Positions 10,056 to 20,946 of a DNA stretch of 64,000 bases are shown piece after piece. This stretch comes from Perca fluviatilis (taxonomy: Eukaryota > Chordata > Actinopteri > Perciformes > Percidae), in the NCBI RefSeq assembly GCF_010015445.1, contig NC_053118.1, positions 15,482,437-15,546,436 of the forward strand, given 5' to 3'. A program made the position numbers and the translations under genes. Every line of letters starts with the position of its first letter. Position 1 is the stretch's first letter. The notes under the pieces were generated by a model. The model had not been told where the DNA came from, did not search any database, and saw nothing but the letters and a program-made list of their open reading frames with translations.

Positions 10056-10102
10056 AGAGAGAGGGAGGAAGAGAGAGAGAGAGAGAGAGCGAGAAAGAGA
10101 GC
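10056..10102. repeat. (GA)n-rich tract
   Basis: Imperfect GA repeat of about 47 bp, a simple purine tract. Confidence 0.9.
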
Positions 10103-10235
10103 TTCTGTTGCAGGACAAGGTGTAATGTGTTCTATTACAATCCCAATTGAGCCAGCAGGATGCTAAATTAAAGCTCATTTAAACGGTCCACCGCAGAGTG
10201 AATTCAAACCCAGGCTCCACGGCTGTTAGCCAGAG

Positions 10236-10236
<1 letters not shown>

Positions 10237-10281
<45 letters not shown>

Positions 10282-10290
10282 ACACACACA
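10237..10290. repeat. (TG)22 joined directly to (CA)n
   Basis: 44 bp of TG followed immediately by CACACACACA, giving a self-complementary junction that could extrude a small hairpin. Confidence 0.95.
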
Positions 10291-13200
10291 TCAGACAGAG
10301 TTTCTCTCCCCCTGCCCTGCCCTCCTCACATGCATGTGCCCACATAGGGAGCTATAAGGCTGTGGGAATGCACTGCTTTTTTTTTCACGCTGACATATTG
10401 TAAAGGTCAAAACTCTGTGAGGAAATGTAGAGAAAGGACAGCTAACACGAGCTGGATTTTGTCCTGTTTGTTTGACAGCTCTGCGCAGTGGTTAGCTTCC
10501 GCAGGAAAAAAGGAGTTTTGCCAGGAGAGATGCATTTACATCATTGATTGGGCCCGAGCACCGCTGTAAATATCAAGTAACAACAGGAGGGAGAGAATGT
10601 GACATTGCTCCTGTGATTTCACTGCATCTGTTCCCTCGGTGGAGTAAAAGTAGCTTTCTGTTTTCTAGATATTTTATCGTTAATCAGAGTGAAGTTACAG
10701 CCTACTGTAAATAGGAATGGCAAAATATAAACAGGAAGAAACATTTGTCCTTGACTTGATAACAGTGATCACAGCAATATGCACAGGTGTTTATTTTATT
10801 TGTTTTACCATTATATAAGGAAAGTTCATGTTGCTATAAGTCAAATTGATGGGGCCATGGTCCCACACGTTATAGCAGAGAGTAAACAGCTCCAAATCCA
10901 TTTGTTTGCTCCCTGTCACGGTGAAGTAGTTTAGGGTTTTAACCCCTAAAACCTTTATAACTTCTACATGGGGATGTTAGCATGCATTTGGCTCATGGTA
11001 ATGCCCCACTAATCTATACCAGCCCCGGGGCTATTTAGTGTGACTGTGGTCCCTTCATCTTGTACAGACAAAGACGTTTTTTTTTCAACCAACAATGTCT
11101 GAGGGAACGGGCCTCCACTGCAGTTTGTCTGAGCAGCCATCTCCATCTTTTTTTAAAAAGCCCTTGCCACTTACTCTCCCACAAGCCAATTGGATCAACA
11201 CTGCTTATAACAGGCAGAGGCAAGTCTTCTCTGAATATAAAACATTTGTACTGCTGCCCTCTAGGGATTCGGTAAAGGCACCGAATCTCATTCCCCAACA
11301 ACAAATGTTATCAAGGACCTTCTTCTGTGTCTGCTTTCTCTAGGGGTGCCACAATACACAGACTATCTGTAAGGCGCGACACCAGAGCGTAGACAGAGAA
11401 TGTACTTCAAGGGAAATACGAAGAGGCCGAGAGAGACCTACTCTGAGTGTTTGCATGCGCGTGTATGTTTATTTTTGACAAGTTAACACGTGTCGACTCG
11501 ACTGATGCCCACTTGAGAATCATAGCTGCTGCTGACGGATGACTACTACGTTGGCATTTACCAGTGTAACATTTATTTTTAGTGTAGTACAACAAGAAGT
11601 TATGTCATTGAAACCGGTACGCATCAAAAAGTAAAATGTGGAGGGCAACTTAATCTGGCATTTTAGGAGAAGTAGGTTGTATGCCAGACATTGAGTATTC
11701 GAAGTGAACATAGTTGCATTTTGGTCGATACAATGAAATAGGTTTATGTAACGAAATAAATATTAAATATAGAAATACGGTAGAATAAAAAATAAAACTC
11801 TCTGCATGTACAACTTCTAATTCAAAACATGCCCCATACATTGTTGACTCAGCTCTTTCAGGAGTGCCTGGCATTGCATGCATCACAGCTCAATGAGGCT
11901 GGAGGAGAATAGATGGATGATTTCTTCCCTCTTGGACACCTGAAGAGAATAAAAGGTGCCAGATTGAGTCTTTCAGATCTTTACACCCTCCTCCAGTGCT
12001 GCGCTCCTTACAATAAACTGTCCTTTTTTATGCGTTTTTAGTTCACCCACTTATAATCTGGATGAGATAGCTCCCTCTCCATAGCTGTAAGCGGTGTAAC
12101 TCTTCCCTGCCTTGCTTTATCTCCATGTTCCTACAAGCCGGCTTGAATGGGGAAACCATTATCTCTGGGCTCACAAAGGAGCCAGACGTCCACATTCAAG
12201 ATGTTCTTTACATGATATATTGATCAATTCGCAGAGACTAATGGCATTGTAATGAATGGAGAAGGGGACGGAGTTAATGTCTCCAGGGTTCACGCAAACT
12301 GCAAACTGCAAATGAAGCTCTCACTGACACAAAAGGTCTGGTCCGGTGAATTATAATTAGACCCCGGCCTCAATAAAAGTCAAGGGGTTGTTGCTCAGCC
12401 CTCTGCTTAATTTACTACCGACTCCGATGACAGCCTAAAGAAAAGGCTGCGGTTAGTTGAGGGTAAGATGTTTGAGTCATTTAGAGTGCTGATATAATAG
12501 CAGCAACCTTTGAGAGCTACATTAAGCTTTTAGGGCAAACAGTTAGCTAATATTTTAGGATCACTCACATAAAAGTGTTCAAGTTGGAGGAGTTGTTACT
12601 CACGGTTGAGCTTTATTGTTGAGTAAAGCCCCAATAAGAAATAATTGTGAAATTAACCAATTTCAGAGCCAGCCAGGTTTTTTTTTTTTCTATTCCTAAG
12701 AGCTTAAGGGAGGAACACAGAGGAGCTTGAGGAGTGGAGAGAAGAAAAAAGAGGTGCCAAGAATGAGATTAGCCTTTCAAACCCTTTGGAGTGGTGCTGC
12801 TTTCAAGCGAACAACTGACTACGCTGGAAACCATATCTTCAACACATGGTTGCACAGAGGAGCGTTTTGCCGAACAAAACTGGTTGAACAGCATTTTATC
12901 AACTTCTTTATTTATTGACAGAAGGAACAAGGAAAATACTCAGGAACAAAAGTTTTGTTTGCTCCCAAGAAATAGGTACATTTTACTAAAACATAACATG
13001 TGGATTTTTATGGATAAGCCCCAGATGTAATTTCTCTAGCCATTACGTTTTACAAACTTGTACTATAGATGGTGGATGCACAAAATAAGAACAAAATAAC
13101 AAGGAAAAATATAAAGAGATCATAGCATAACAAATAAACAAAAACAGTAACAAACTCATTGTGAATATGACAATATTCTTCATTTATACTCTTTATACTT

Positions 13201-14135
13201 TATAAAGTTGAACAGTAATAAGAAATAAGAAAGCACTGTAATTTGCACTAGCTGCCAAAACATCTGGTATAGTGATGCATTACTGTGCCTGTCATTTGTT
13301 GTCTTCATATCACTACAATGGCATGCACAGTGGATACAACCCCAGGGATATATATTTCTGACAATTGCAGCAGATAAAGAAAATCACATTAGGCCATATG
13401 TAACTGCTGTGTCAGCCACAGAGTCAAGTACTTTTTCAATACCAGCCCACCTTTTAATCTTCTCCTCTTCTTTATGAATAATGCTAAGTATATTACTCAC
13501 TGACAACAATGCCTCTCCCCTCAATTTATGTTCCGGCAACCTCACAGCACGAGAGACAATTTGTATCTTTCTATGCAGGCTCTCAGCTATACGTTAGAAG
13601 AAGAAGGATGGGGGGATCTGTAGGCATCTGATACGCTTGGGTTTAGTAGGTAAGACAATGGGGGCCTCTGGAGTAATGTGTGATTTTCTTTTCCTTTCAG
13701 AGGCCCCTGGAGTAATGTTGTGTGATTTTCCTTCTCCTTTATGAAAACCACTCGAGGCAAAGCCCACCTACAGCTCGATGTGCGAACACGCCTCTTTTTT
13801 TTTTTTTTTTTATCCGCTGCCATTCATTGGCAGAGAGAACTAACAAAGATGACTTTTGACAACCTGAGAAATCAAACCGCAGCTGTCAGAGCTTTTCTTG
13901 AAGAAAAAACACAGAGGAAAAGGAGCAGCCTACACAGTCAGCGCTCTTCACAGTTACCCTCTTCACTTAGCCAACACTTACACACAGACACACCCACACA
14001 GACGCACACCGGATCATTCCTAGAAGCCTCGTCCTTCCCTGCCTCTCCTTCTGCTGCTCAACAAGAACTTTTGCTGACACTTCCCTAGGAGAAGAGGGTA
14101 AAAAAAACCCGGAGAGGATATAGAAAGAGTAAAGA
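10291..14135. other. Unique noncoding DNA
   Basis: No interspersed repeat or gene recognised. The block at about 12090-12440 is repeat-free with mixed GC and homeodomain-like GGTGAATTATAATTAGACC, and could be a conserved noncoding element. The frames at 13741-14088 and 12727-12918 end in low-complexity sequence and have no domain. Confidence 0.4.
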
Positions 14136-14160
14136 GGGGTGGGGGGGGGGGGGTAGGGGG
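14136..14160 (+). repeat. Poly-G tract, G-quadruplex candidate
   Basis: GGGGT, then 13 consecutive G, then TA and GGGGG: enough G-triplets within 25 bp to fold a quadruplex on the plus strand. Confidence 0.8.
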
Positions 14161-16168
14161 TTGAGTGAGGACGAAAGGGGAAGAAATGGCAGCTAAAAGG
14201 ATTAAATAGAGAATTAGCTCACGTTTCAGAGGGTTCACTTTGCTGATCTGGTGAGCATTTCAGTCAGAGAACCTCTATCCATCCCTTCACTCTCCCTCCC
14301 TCCCACAATCCATCCCTCACTCCACTCCTCCACTCTATTTTCCTGTCTCAATAGGTTGGTGGAATTAGTGAGACTCTTGGCAGTCACTCCGGGTGTCACT
14401 TCATGGGTTCACTAAGGGCACCGCCGCTCCTTTTCCTCCGGCTCGGGGTCGCGGAGACGATGAAATCTATGTGCGGTTCAAGCAGAACAATGGCTGCCCT
14501 GCAAAAAACGTCTTGCTTGGGGGTGGTGGCTTGTGAAAAACTATGTTGTTCTGGGGCCCCATGCTCCTTGAATAGATTTGTTAAAGCCCCTATGGTTGGT
14601 TTATGCTAAACAGAGCACAGGCATGAGGGAGAGGCCAAGGCAAGCCCAAGCCAGAACATCACTACTTTGTGAGCACCACATCCACCCCCACCATGCAGCG
14701 CACACTTTGATGCTTTTTTTTTTTTTTTTGGGAGATGCCCACTGAAATCCAAATCTTCCCCCCCTCCCTCTCTTCTCTTTCCTCTCTGCTCCCTCCATCC
14801 TCCTCCTTCAGTTCCCTGGCTTCCCCTTTTCTTCTATTTCTGCCATGCAAAGATAATCAGGTTTATGTAAAGTATGTGTGCTCTTTTGACAGTCGGCGAT
14901 ACCTCATTAATTCAATCACACCAAGCACCATTGTTCCCAAAGTGTTTGAAATGCGTAACGGGGAAGGGGGCCTTTTTTAATCCTGTCAATCAATGTTAAC
15001 ATTTTTCTAGCTGTTGCCATGGCTGGGGCCAGAGTTCATGAAAACAGAGAATATGAGCCAACAAAACAAGAATAAAGACTTATTTGAGATTGGTCTTTTT
15101 AAAAGGACATCTACCATGCACAAAAACACGAGAAGCAAATGTAGACAAGTTTGGACACTATAGCGTGGCTGAGAGGGGGTGAGAGAAAAGAGCATTTGGA
15201 AACCAAACAGGAACCATAAAACCTTGACCCGGGAGGGCTCTGGGAAAAACCTAATGAATCGCCCTCCGGAAGGACCGTGGTTTTTCTCCCCCTGTGCATC
15301 CTCCAATAGCACAATGACTAATACATTTCAACACATGACTCTAAGGGTTCCACACTGTTGTAATGCCCTGCTGGAATGCTGGTACTACACCATGGAAAAA
15401 TATAACTTGGTCACTCAATAACTCGGTAGCTTTATTTGGAAGGATGAAGGCTATACATGGCAGCATGCTTTTTAGTTTGTTTATTTATCAAAAATATGTA
15501 TGATATACTGAAAATCACCCTCCTTAACTTTTTCAGCAAAAATCATAATACATGCACATATTATATTATCATTCTATATCAATGATGAATACACAAAACG
15601 TTAAACAGTGTTTTACAGCTCCCAATGAACAGGATTAATAGACGCAATAAAACAGAGATCATTCATTTAAATCAATGTTTTAACTGGAATTATCTCAAAG
15701 TATAGGCATCAGAAACACAGTCACATATTCATACACATGCATACACACACACATGTTGACACACAGACACATTTTTACAATGGAGACAAATAGTCATGTC
15801 TGCCCTCTAGTTGTCAGTTACACTACTGTATATTAGTCTGACAGAGACACAGCACACAAGAAAGAGAGTTTATACTGTCCACTGTTACAACACTGTCTTC
15901 CAGTGTGCTACAAAATTCCAAATGAAATGTTGAATTTATTATGAATTTATGAGGATACATTAAAAGCAATTACACCTGATTGCTTAGTAGTGTGGATCCA
16001 TAGCAATTTCATTGTAATTTTAAAAACACATTTCATTTATTTGAACGACAAGATGTTTTACCAGTTAAATCCTTTACCTGTCAAATCATTCTTGCTTCTC
16101 ATAGAGGTGCAAAACACCTTTTGATGTGTCCTCATATAATAAGAAAAAGGCAACATTTGCAATTTTCA
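14161..16168. other. Unique noncoding DNA
   Basis: Includes a pyrimidine-rich stretch at 14270-14345, another at 14755-14835, and short A/T runs. Nothing coding is recognised. Confidence 0.45.
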
Positions 16169-16275
16169 TTTCATGTTTATTTGAACAGGGACAGATGCTA
16201 CAACATAAACATTTGTGCACAGCATCACAGCATTTATAGCTATTGCTAGTTTCCAATGCCCGTCCCTAAAACGCA
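16169..16275. repeat. Possible interspersed repeat fragment
   Basis: TCATGTTTATTTGAACAGGG followed by ACAGATGCTACAACATAAAC and a GCTAGTTTCCAATGCCCGTC-like end resembles, from memory, a dispersed teleost repeat that starts near TTTATTTGAACAGGGACA. No ends or target-site duplications are visible. Confidence 0.3.
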
Positions 16276-17876
16276 AACGCAATTGTTAAATAGCACTAAG
16301 CTAATAAACCCAGAGCATTATAAAGTTCTCAGATCAGCAGTTTTGTGGCCCCATCCCAAATTTTGAAACTAGTCAGCGACTTATTTTTCAGATACCCAGA
16401 CTTGTACAAATTAAAATATCACTTCATCATAATGCAATTAGAAGTATCCACACAAACCATACTGGTGTATGGATTATACATTCACAAATATTTTTTTGAT
16501 CTTACACATCTCTCAGTAAGACGTTTTGGTGTGCAATAAGTTTGTCATAATTGGTCAAAAGGAATTCAGCCTAAAATCAGACACGCAGGTCAAACACACA
16601 GTCAGACAATATTATTTAACTGCCCACACACCAGTCTCCTCAAACCTGCAGCTAATCATTGAAATACCACAAAATCATGTCAGGGTGGAAAGTTCTAATG
16701 TCGGGGAGATCCCGATCCCTTCTTCTCTGTCCATTTACAACCTAATCTGTTGTGAGAAAGTGAAAAAGTAGAGTGAGAAGGAGGCAGATTAAGCCATTGA
16801 AGCGCCGGGGTGCTTCCTACGCATCACTGATTCCTTTCAGGCCAATTTAAACACTGTTTGTTTATTAGTGTCTTGTGCACGGCATTAGCGCCCTAGCTTA
16901 TCTCGGCACACACACAGAGTGGCACAATACGGCACTGTTCAAAGCCCAGATATGACCATGTATGTGTGTGTGTGGATGCTCAGTTGTTCACATTGCTGCT
17001 CTGACCTTGTTTAAGTAGTGAAAGACCATGTGAGACACGAATTATTGGACACCGATGCTCTTATGCTTTGTGTAAACATGCTCAAAACACCCGGTTGCTA
17101 CACAGCCTCTGTGGCACTGACAAAAGACTTAAAGGTGCACAGAGGAGATTTGGTTTTAAACTAATCTCTCTTCACTGTTTACCATATATGCATGGACATA
17201 TCAGCTGCTGCTGCCATTGTTTGAGAAATACCTATGGTTGCTATATCTGATAATAGTCAGTGTAATCCCTTTTTCTCTCTTTGACCCCCACCAAGCCATC
17301 CCTGTGTTTTTCTAACTCCGTTTGTACTTTGCCACCTGTCTACTTTTCTGCCTCTGTCCCATTTTTATATTTTTTTTAGATTTAATTTATTATTATTATT
17401 CATGTTTCTCTCTGTCAATCATTTTTCTTTTGGCATCGTGGCCTGCGGACATCGTTGGCTTAATTTATAGCATAGGCAAAGTGAAATATAATACAATACT
17501 GGTAGAATGTAATTCAAACACCTACACCTGTTAAATAAAAGGAAAACATGTTTGCCTGGTTGATTTCCTCAGAAGTGACCACTGCAAGGCCGTGTTGTGT
17601 GTCAGACAATGTCACCATGTTTGAGATAACTCTTCGACAAAACTGCTGCCTGAAATTACAGGAAGCACATACACACATTAGTGATCACATTGTTAATTAA
17701 TTTTAAATGTCTCCAACATGTCCTTATCCGGCAGAGAGAGAATTGCCTTTCTTCTGACATATCATTCAGCGTGTCCCACTGTGAGAAACAGAGAGAGGGA
17801 TAGAGATAATAGGCTACTAACTTTCAATTTTGCTTTATTATGCTGTAGCGCTTTATTTAATTTTCAGCCCTGCTAA

Positions 17877-17877
<1 letters not shown>
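16276..17877. other. Unique noncoding DNA
   Basis: AT-rich sequence without repeats apart from short TATT runs near 17385. No domain appears in the 60-81 codon frames. Confidence 0.45.

Positions 17878-17961
<84 letters not shown>
17878..17961. repeat. (TG)n microsatellite, target of a transposon
   Basis: 84 bp of TG with one TTTG interruption near 17945. It continues as TGTGTGTGTG at 18981-18990 on the far side of the inserted element. Confidence 0.95.
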
Positions 17962-18980
17962 CAGTGTTGGAACTATACCGTGGCCTTAGGGGGAGCCCAC
18001 TTTCTTTCTTTTTTTCATGTGCTTTTGGCTTACAATGACTTACAAAGATACATAACAGCAACAAGTGCATGCACTATACAGGATTGACCCTATTATACTT
18101 TATTGACAGGAATTGATAGGTCAAACTTGCCAGCCACAAATAGTCTATAAACAAAGCATCAGGCTGTCTTTGAGATTTCACATGAACAACGGTCAGGCTA
18201 CCGAAGAATACCATAATTCCTCCGTTCAATTAGGCCTAAGCGATGCAGCCCAAGCTTCCATCCTTAACAAACAGCCATGTATATCGGCTCTTCCAATCTC
18301 TCCACTGCTGGCTGTTCCAATTTAACGGGAGAGAGGAGCAAGATGGGTTAGGATCGTGACCGGCCTCCGACGAGCTGTTACAAACTCCATCTTCAGCCAG
18401 AGGACATTATTTCTTCAGCTTCTTCTTGCGTTGTCACCCCGGTGGGAGGTGTGCTAACGGGGCTTGCAGCAGGTGAATCGGTCGTGCTATTAACGTCATC
18501 GCTACACAGCTTCTTAGTAAAACCAAAATTAATTAAACTGCCTTGTTTTCTTTTTGCCATGGCTATATGATGCTTACTGCAGAATGGATTCAAGGAATTT
18601 GCGTGCCGATTAATGGCCTCCAACGTTCATATTTTTTCTACGAATCTTTGAGTTAACATGTAGCCTACTAAACATGAGTTGAATTTGCACCGCAGCGCCT
18701 CCACGCCTTGATGCTCATGACAAGAATAGCATGTATAGTTATCTTTATTGAAGTGAATTAGGTTTAAATCACTGACATGCAGGAATGAATGATATTTTTG
18801 CAATAGTACACATAATAATCCACAATGATTACGTTACACAAAACTGAAATCGCTCGTCAAAATGACACATTGTCAATATTTTTAGAGACCCCCAAAATTT
18901 CACAAATCACGTTTTCAGGGAGTCCATGTCTTATTAAGGGGAGCCGAGCTCCCCCTAGCTCCCCCGTAGTTCGCACCCTG
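17962..18980 (-). mobile_element. hAT-like element inserted in a TG microsatellite
   Basis: The left end is CAGTGTTGGAACTATACCGT. The right end, on the minus strand, is CAGGGTGCGAACTACGGGGG, so the ends share CAG-G-TG--GAACTA. Both have GGGGGAGC-rich subterminal repeats. An 8-bp TGTGTGTG sits on each side (17954-17961 and 18981-18988), consistent with hAT duplication, although a TG array provides that match anyway. A transposase-like N-terminal frame is read on the minus strand, so the 5' end is at 18980. The element is about 1.0 kb and has lost the catalytic part. Confidence 0.7.
18393..18623 (-). pseudogene. Transposase N-terminal fragment (hAT-like)
   Basis: A frame of 76 codons begins MEAINRHANSLNPFCSKHHI and includes an internal MAKRKQGSLINFGFTKK, which resembles the KRKQ-x-S-[IL]-x-x-F-F-x-K start of several fish hAT and ZMYM-type transposases. 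After it comes a Ser/Thr/Pro-rich, acidic stretch (residues 40-75) like the usual disordered linker before the zinc finger. It stops before any zinc finger or DDE motif. Either methionine could be the start. I call it a fossil of the element's own transposase; the family match is by pattern only. Confidence 0.45.
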
Positions 18981-18990
18981 TGTGTGTGTG

Positions 18991-19128
18991 TTTACTGCAT
19001 GCTTCAAACCACTTTCGCATTCAAACACCATTGTTACCTGATGTGATGAGTTTGGTGTCCTTCAATAATGCCCAATTACATCAGATCCTCTCATTGACAT
19101 CAAAAGCAGCAGAAAATGATGCTGATAT

Positions 19129-19131
<3 letters not shown>
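18991..19131. other. Unique noncoding DNA
   Basis: Short spacer between the hAT element and the AT repeat. Nothing seen. Confidence 0.5.

Positions 19132-19201
<70 letters not shown>
19132..19201. repeat. (AT)35 microsatellite
   Basis: 70 bp of uninterrupted AT. It is self-complementary, so it can form a cruciform. Ile-Tyr open frames across it are artefacts. Confidence 0.97.
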
Positions 19202-19205
<4 letters not shown>

Positions 19206-19898
19206 TGAATTAAAACAAAGTCAAAGAGGAAAAACTCAATATACATGAAAATGTCATTTTGTGATACGGGAGAAGTATTTGTCACCTCTGTCAGAGCTAC
19301 AAAAATTGCTCTTGTACTTGTGATATGAGTTTTAACAAGCAAAAATGAAAGTGCGGTTCCACTCCACACTTGCCAGAACTGCACTGCCAGCACAACCTCA
19401 GTTGCACCACTTGCACAAGGCACGCTTGTGACGACAATAGCTTTGGGTTATAATTGTGCTACTGCCTGCCTGGCACAGGCACAAAATTAGGGCCTACATG
19501 ACCAATAGTGTTGTTGTTTTTTAATTAAACTCGTTATGCTTTTATTGGTAAAGCATGTTTTTAGTAGCATCAGTCATCACAGTGTACATTCACATGCTTT
19601 CTTATCTTTCCACTGCCACTGAAGGAAAGTAAAAGTTGGTCCAATAATCTACTCAGTACAGCATATTTTTACCCAGAGGAGTACAGAGGGCAGCTGGTGA
19701 GTTTTAGGAAGCTTTCAGAGCCATTTCTGGCACAGATACTTATCAACATCTTCCAAGAGTGACAATATAACATTACAATAGCATGCCACCATGTTTTTGG
19801 ATAAAGGGATCACAATGTATTTTTAGTTGGCAAACAACACATCAGCTACACATACTGCCAACGACTGATCTCTTGTACCTTTGACTACTTCTGGTTCA
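19202..19898. other. Unique noncoding DNA
   Basis: No repeat or coding signal recognised. Confidence 0.5.
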
Positions 19899-20204
19899 GC
19901 ATATACCAGACATGGGGGACTCGAGTCACATGACTTGACTTAATAAGACTTGCTTAATAAACATTAATAAAAGACTCAACTTGACTTTGACTTGATATTC
20001 ATGACTTAGACTTGAGTCAAATGACTTGAAATGACTATACTTTCTGTTTAATAAATATATATTTTTTCCCCTCTGATATTGAGGAGGAGTTAACGTTACG
20101 ATTTTAGTGCTGTTGCATGCGGGGGAACCCGTTGATATGATGACGCGGCACACGGCGGCAGACCATCAGTAAACGAGACTGGCAACGGATAGTAACTTAA
20201 CGTC

Positions 20205-20384
20205 ATGGACCCCTCTGCACCGAAAGTAATAGAGTTTGGCTATAAGCATTACATATCTGACCAGACGAAGAAGAAAAGAACGGCAGTTTGCAAGGTCTGC
20301 ACTACAAATTTTTCCGACGTCAACCACCACCACGTCGAATTTCACTTCAAGTCGGGAGAGATTTGGGTTCCAGCCCCCATGTGA
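20205..20384 (+). pseudogene. BED-like zinc-finger start of a hAT transposase
   Basis: An ATG opens 59 codons ending in TGA. The protein begins MDPSAPKVIEFGYKHYISDQ, then a basic KKKR, then CKVC (residues 34-37), the CxxC half of a BED finger. The following F-S-D-V-N-H-H-H-V-E-F-H carries histidines, but not at the canonical H-x3-5-H spacing, and the frame ends soon after. The layout is that of exon 1 of a BED-type hAT transposase that has been frameshifted or truncated. It starts inside the CpG-rich zone of the element. It is not a host gene. Confidence 0.6.
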
Positions 20385-20436
20385 TAAATACACTAAGTTG
20401 ATCTCTCCAAATTACACAAAGGTGGTGGGATTCAGC

Positions 20437-20473
20437 TTCTCTTAAAGAATGTTTTTATTCTTCTTTAAGAGAA
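20437..20473. repeat. Perfect 13-bp hairpin inside the hAT element
   Basis: TTCTCTTAAAGAA (20437-20449), an 11-nt loop, then TTCTTTAAGAGAA (20461-20473). It sits just after the coding remnant and could mark the breakpoint of the internal deletion. Confidence 0.85.
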
Positions 20474-20946
20474 GGAAAGGTTAAAGAATGTGTTTCTGTC
20501 CCATAAAAGTGAGGCATGTTTGAAGAATATTATTTGACTTAGAAACCATTATACTTGAATTCATGATTTGATGCCATGTTTGAGGCATACTGAACAAATA
20601 TGTATGTTGATTTATTGTTGGCCTAATATCAGTTTTAGGCTGTGCTTTTTCATCTGTATAAATTTAAACTGTTCAGATGTATGTGGCTTGGACGCAATGT
20701 CTTTTGAATATTGAGTAGGAAAAAAATGCTAATAAAACTCCAGCAGTTCATAACCACTGTCTTTAGCTTGTTTAAAAATGGAAGCTTTTGTATGACTTGA
20801 CTTGTGACTTGCTTGACCAAAGCTATGACTTGACTTTCTTGATTGTCATAAAAAATGACTTGGACTTCCTTGAGACTTGAAGGTTAAGACTTGAGACTTG
20901 CTTGTGACTTGCCCATGTGTGACTTACTCCCATCTCTGGCATATAC

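Larger units (their letters stand above)
19907..20938 (+). mobile_element. hAT-like element with GCATATAC TSD
   Basis: The ends CAGACATGGGGGACTC and CTCCCATCTCTG are inverted repeats. A perfect 8-bp duplication, GCATATAC, lies at 19899-19906 and 20939-20946. Subterminal regions are filled with the heptamer GACTTGA/TCAAGTC in both orientations, the probable transposase-binding motif. A CpG-rich stretch (about 20088-20210) precedes a short BED-like frame, as expected for the promoter and first coding part of the parent element. At 1032 bp it lacks the catalytic region and is non-autonomous. Confidence 0.88.

Noticed and set aside
11666..11684. let-7-like string GAAGTAGGTTGTATG
   Set aside because: The let-7 seed TGAGGTAG is absent and no complementary arm lies nearby, so it is a chance match.
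20205..20384. Host ZBED gene exon
   Set aside because: It lies wholly inside an element with inverted ends and a perfect 8-bp duplication, and the finger is incomplete.
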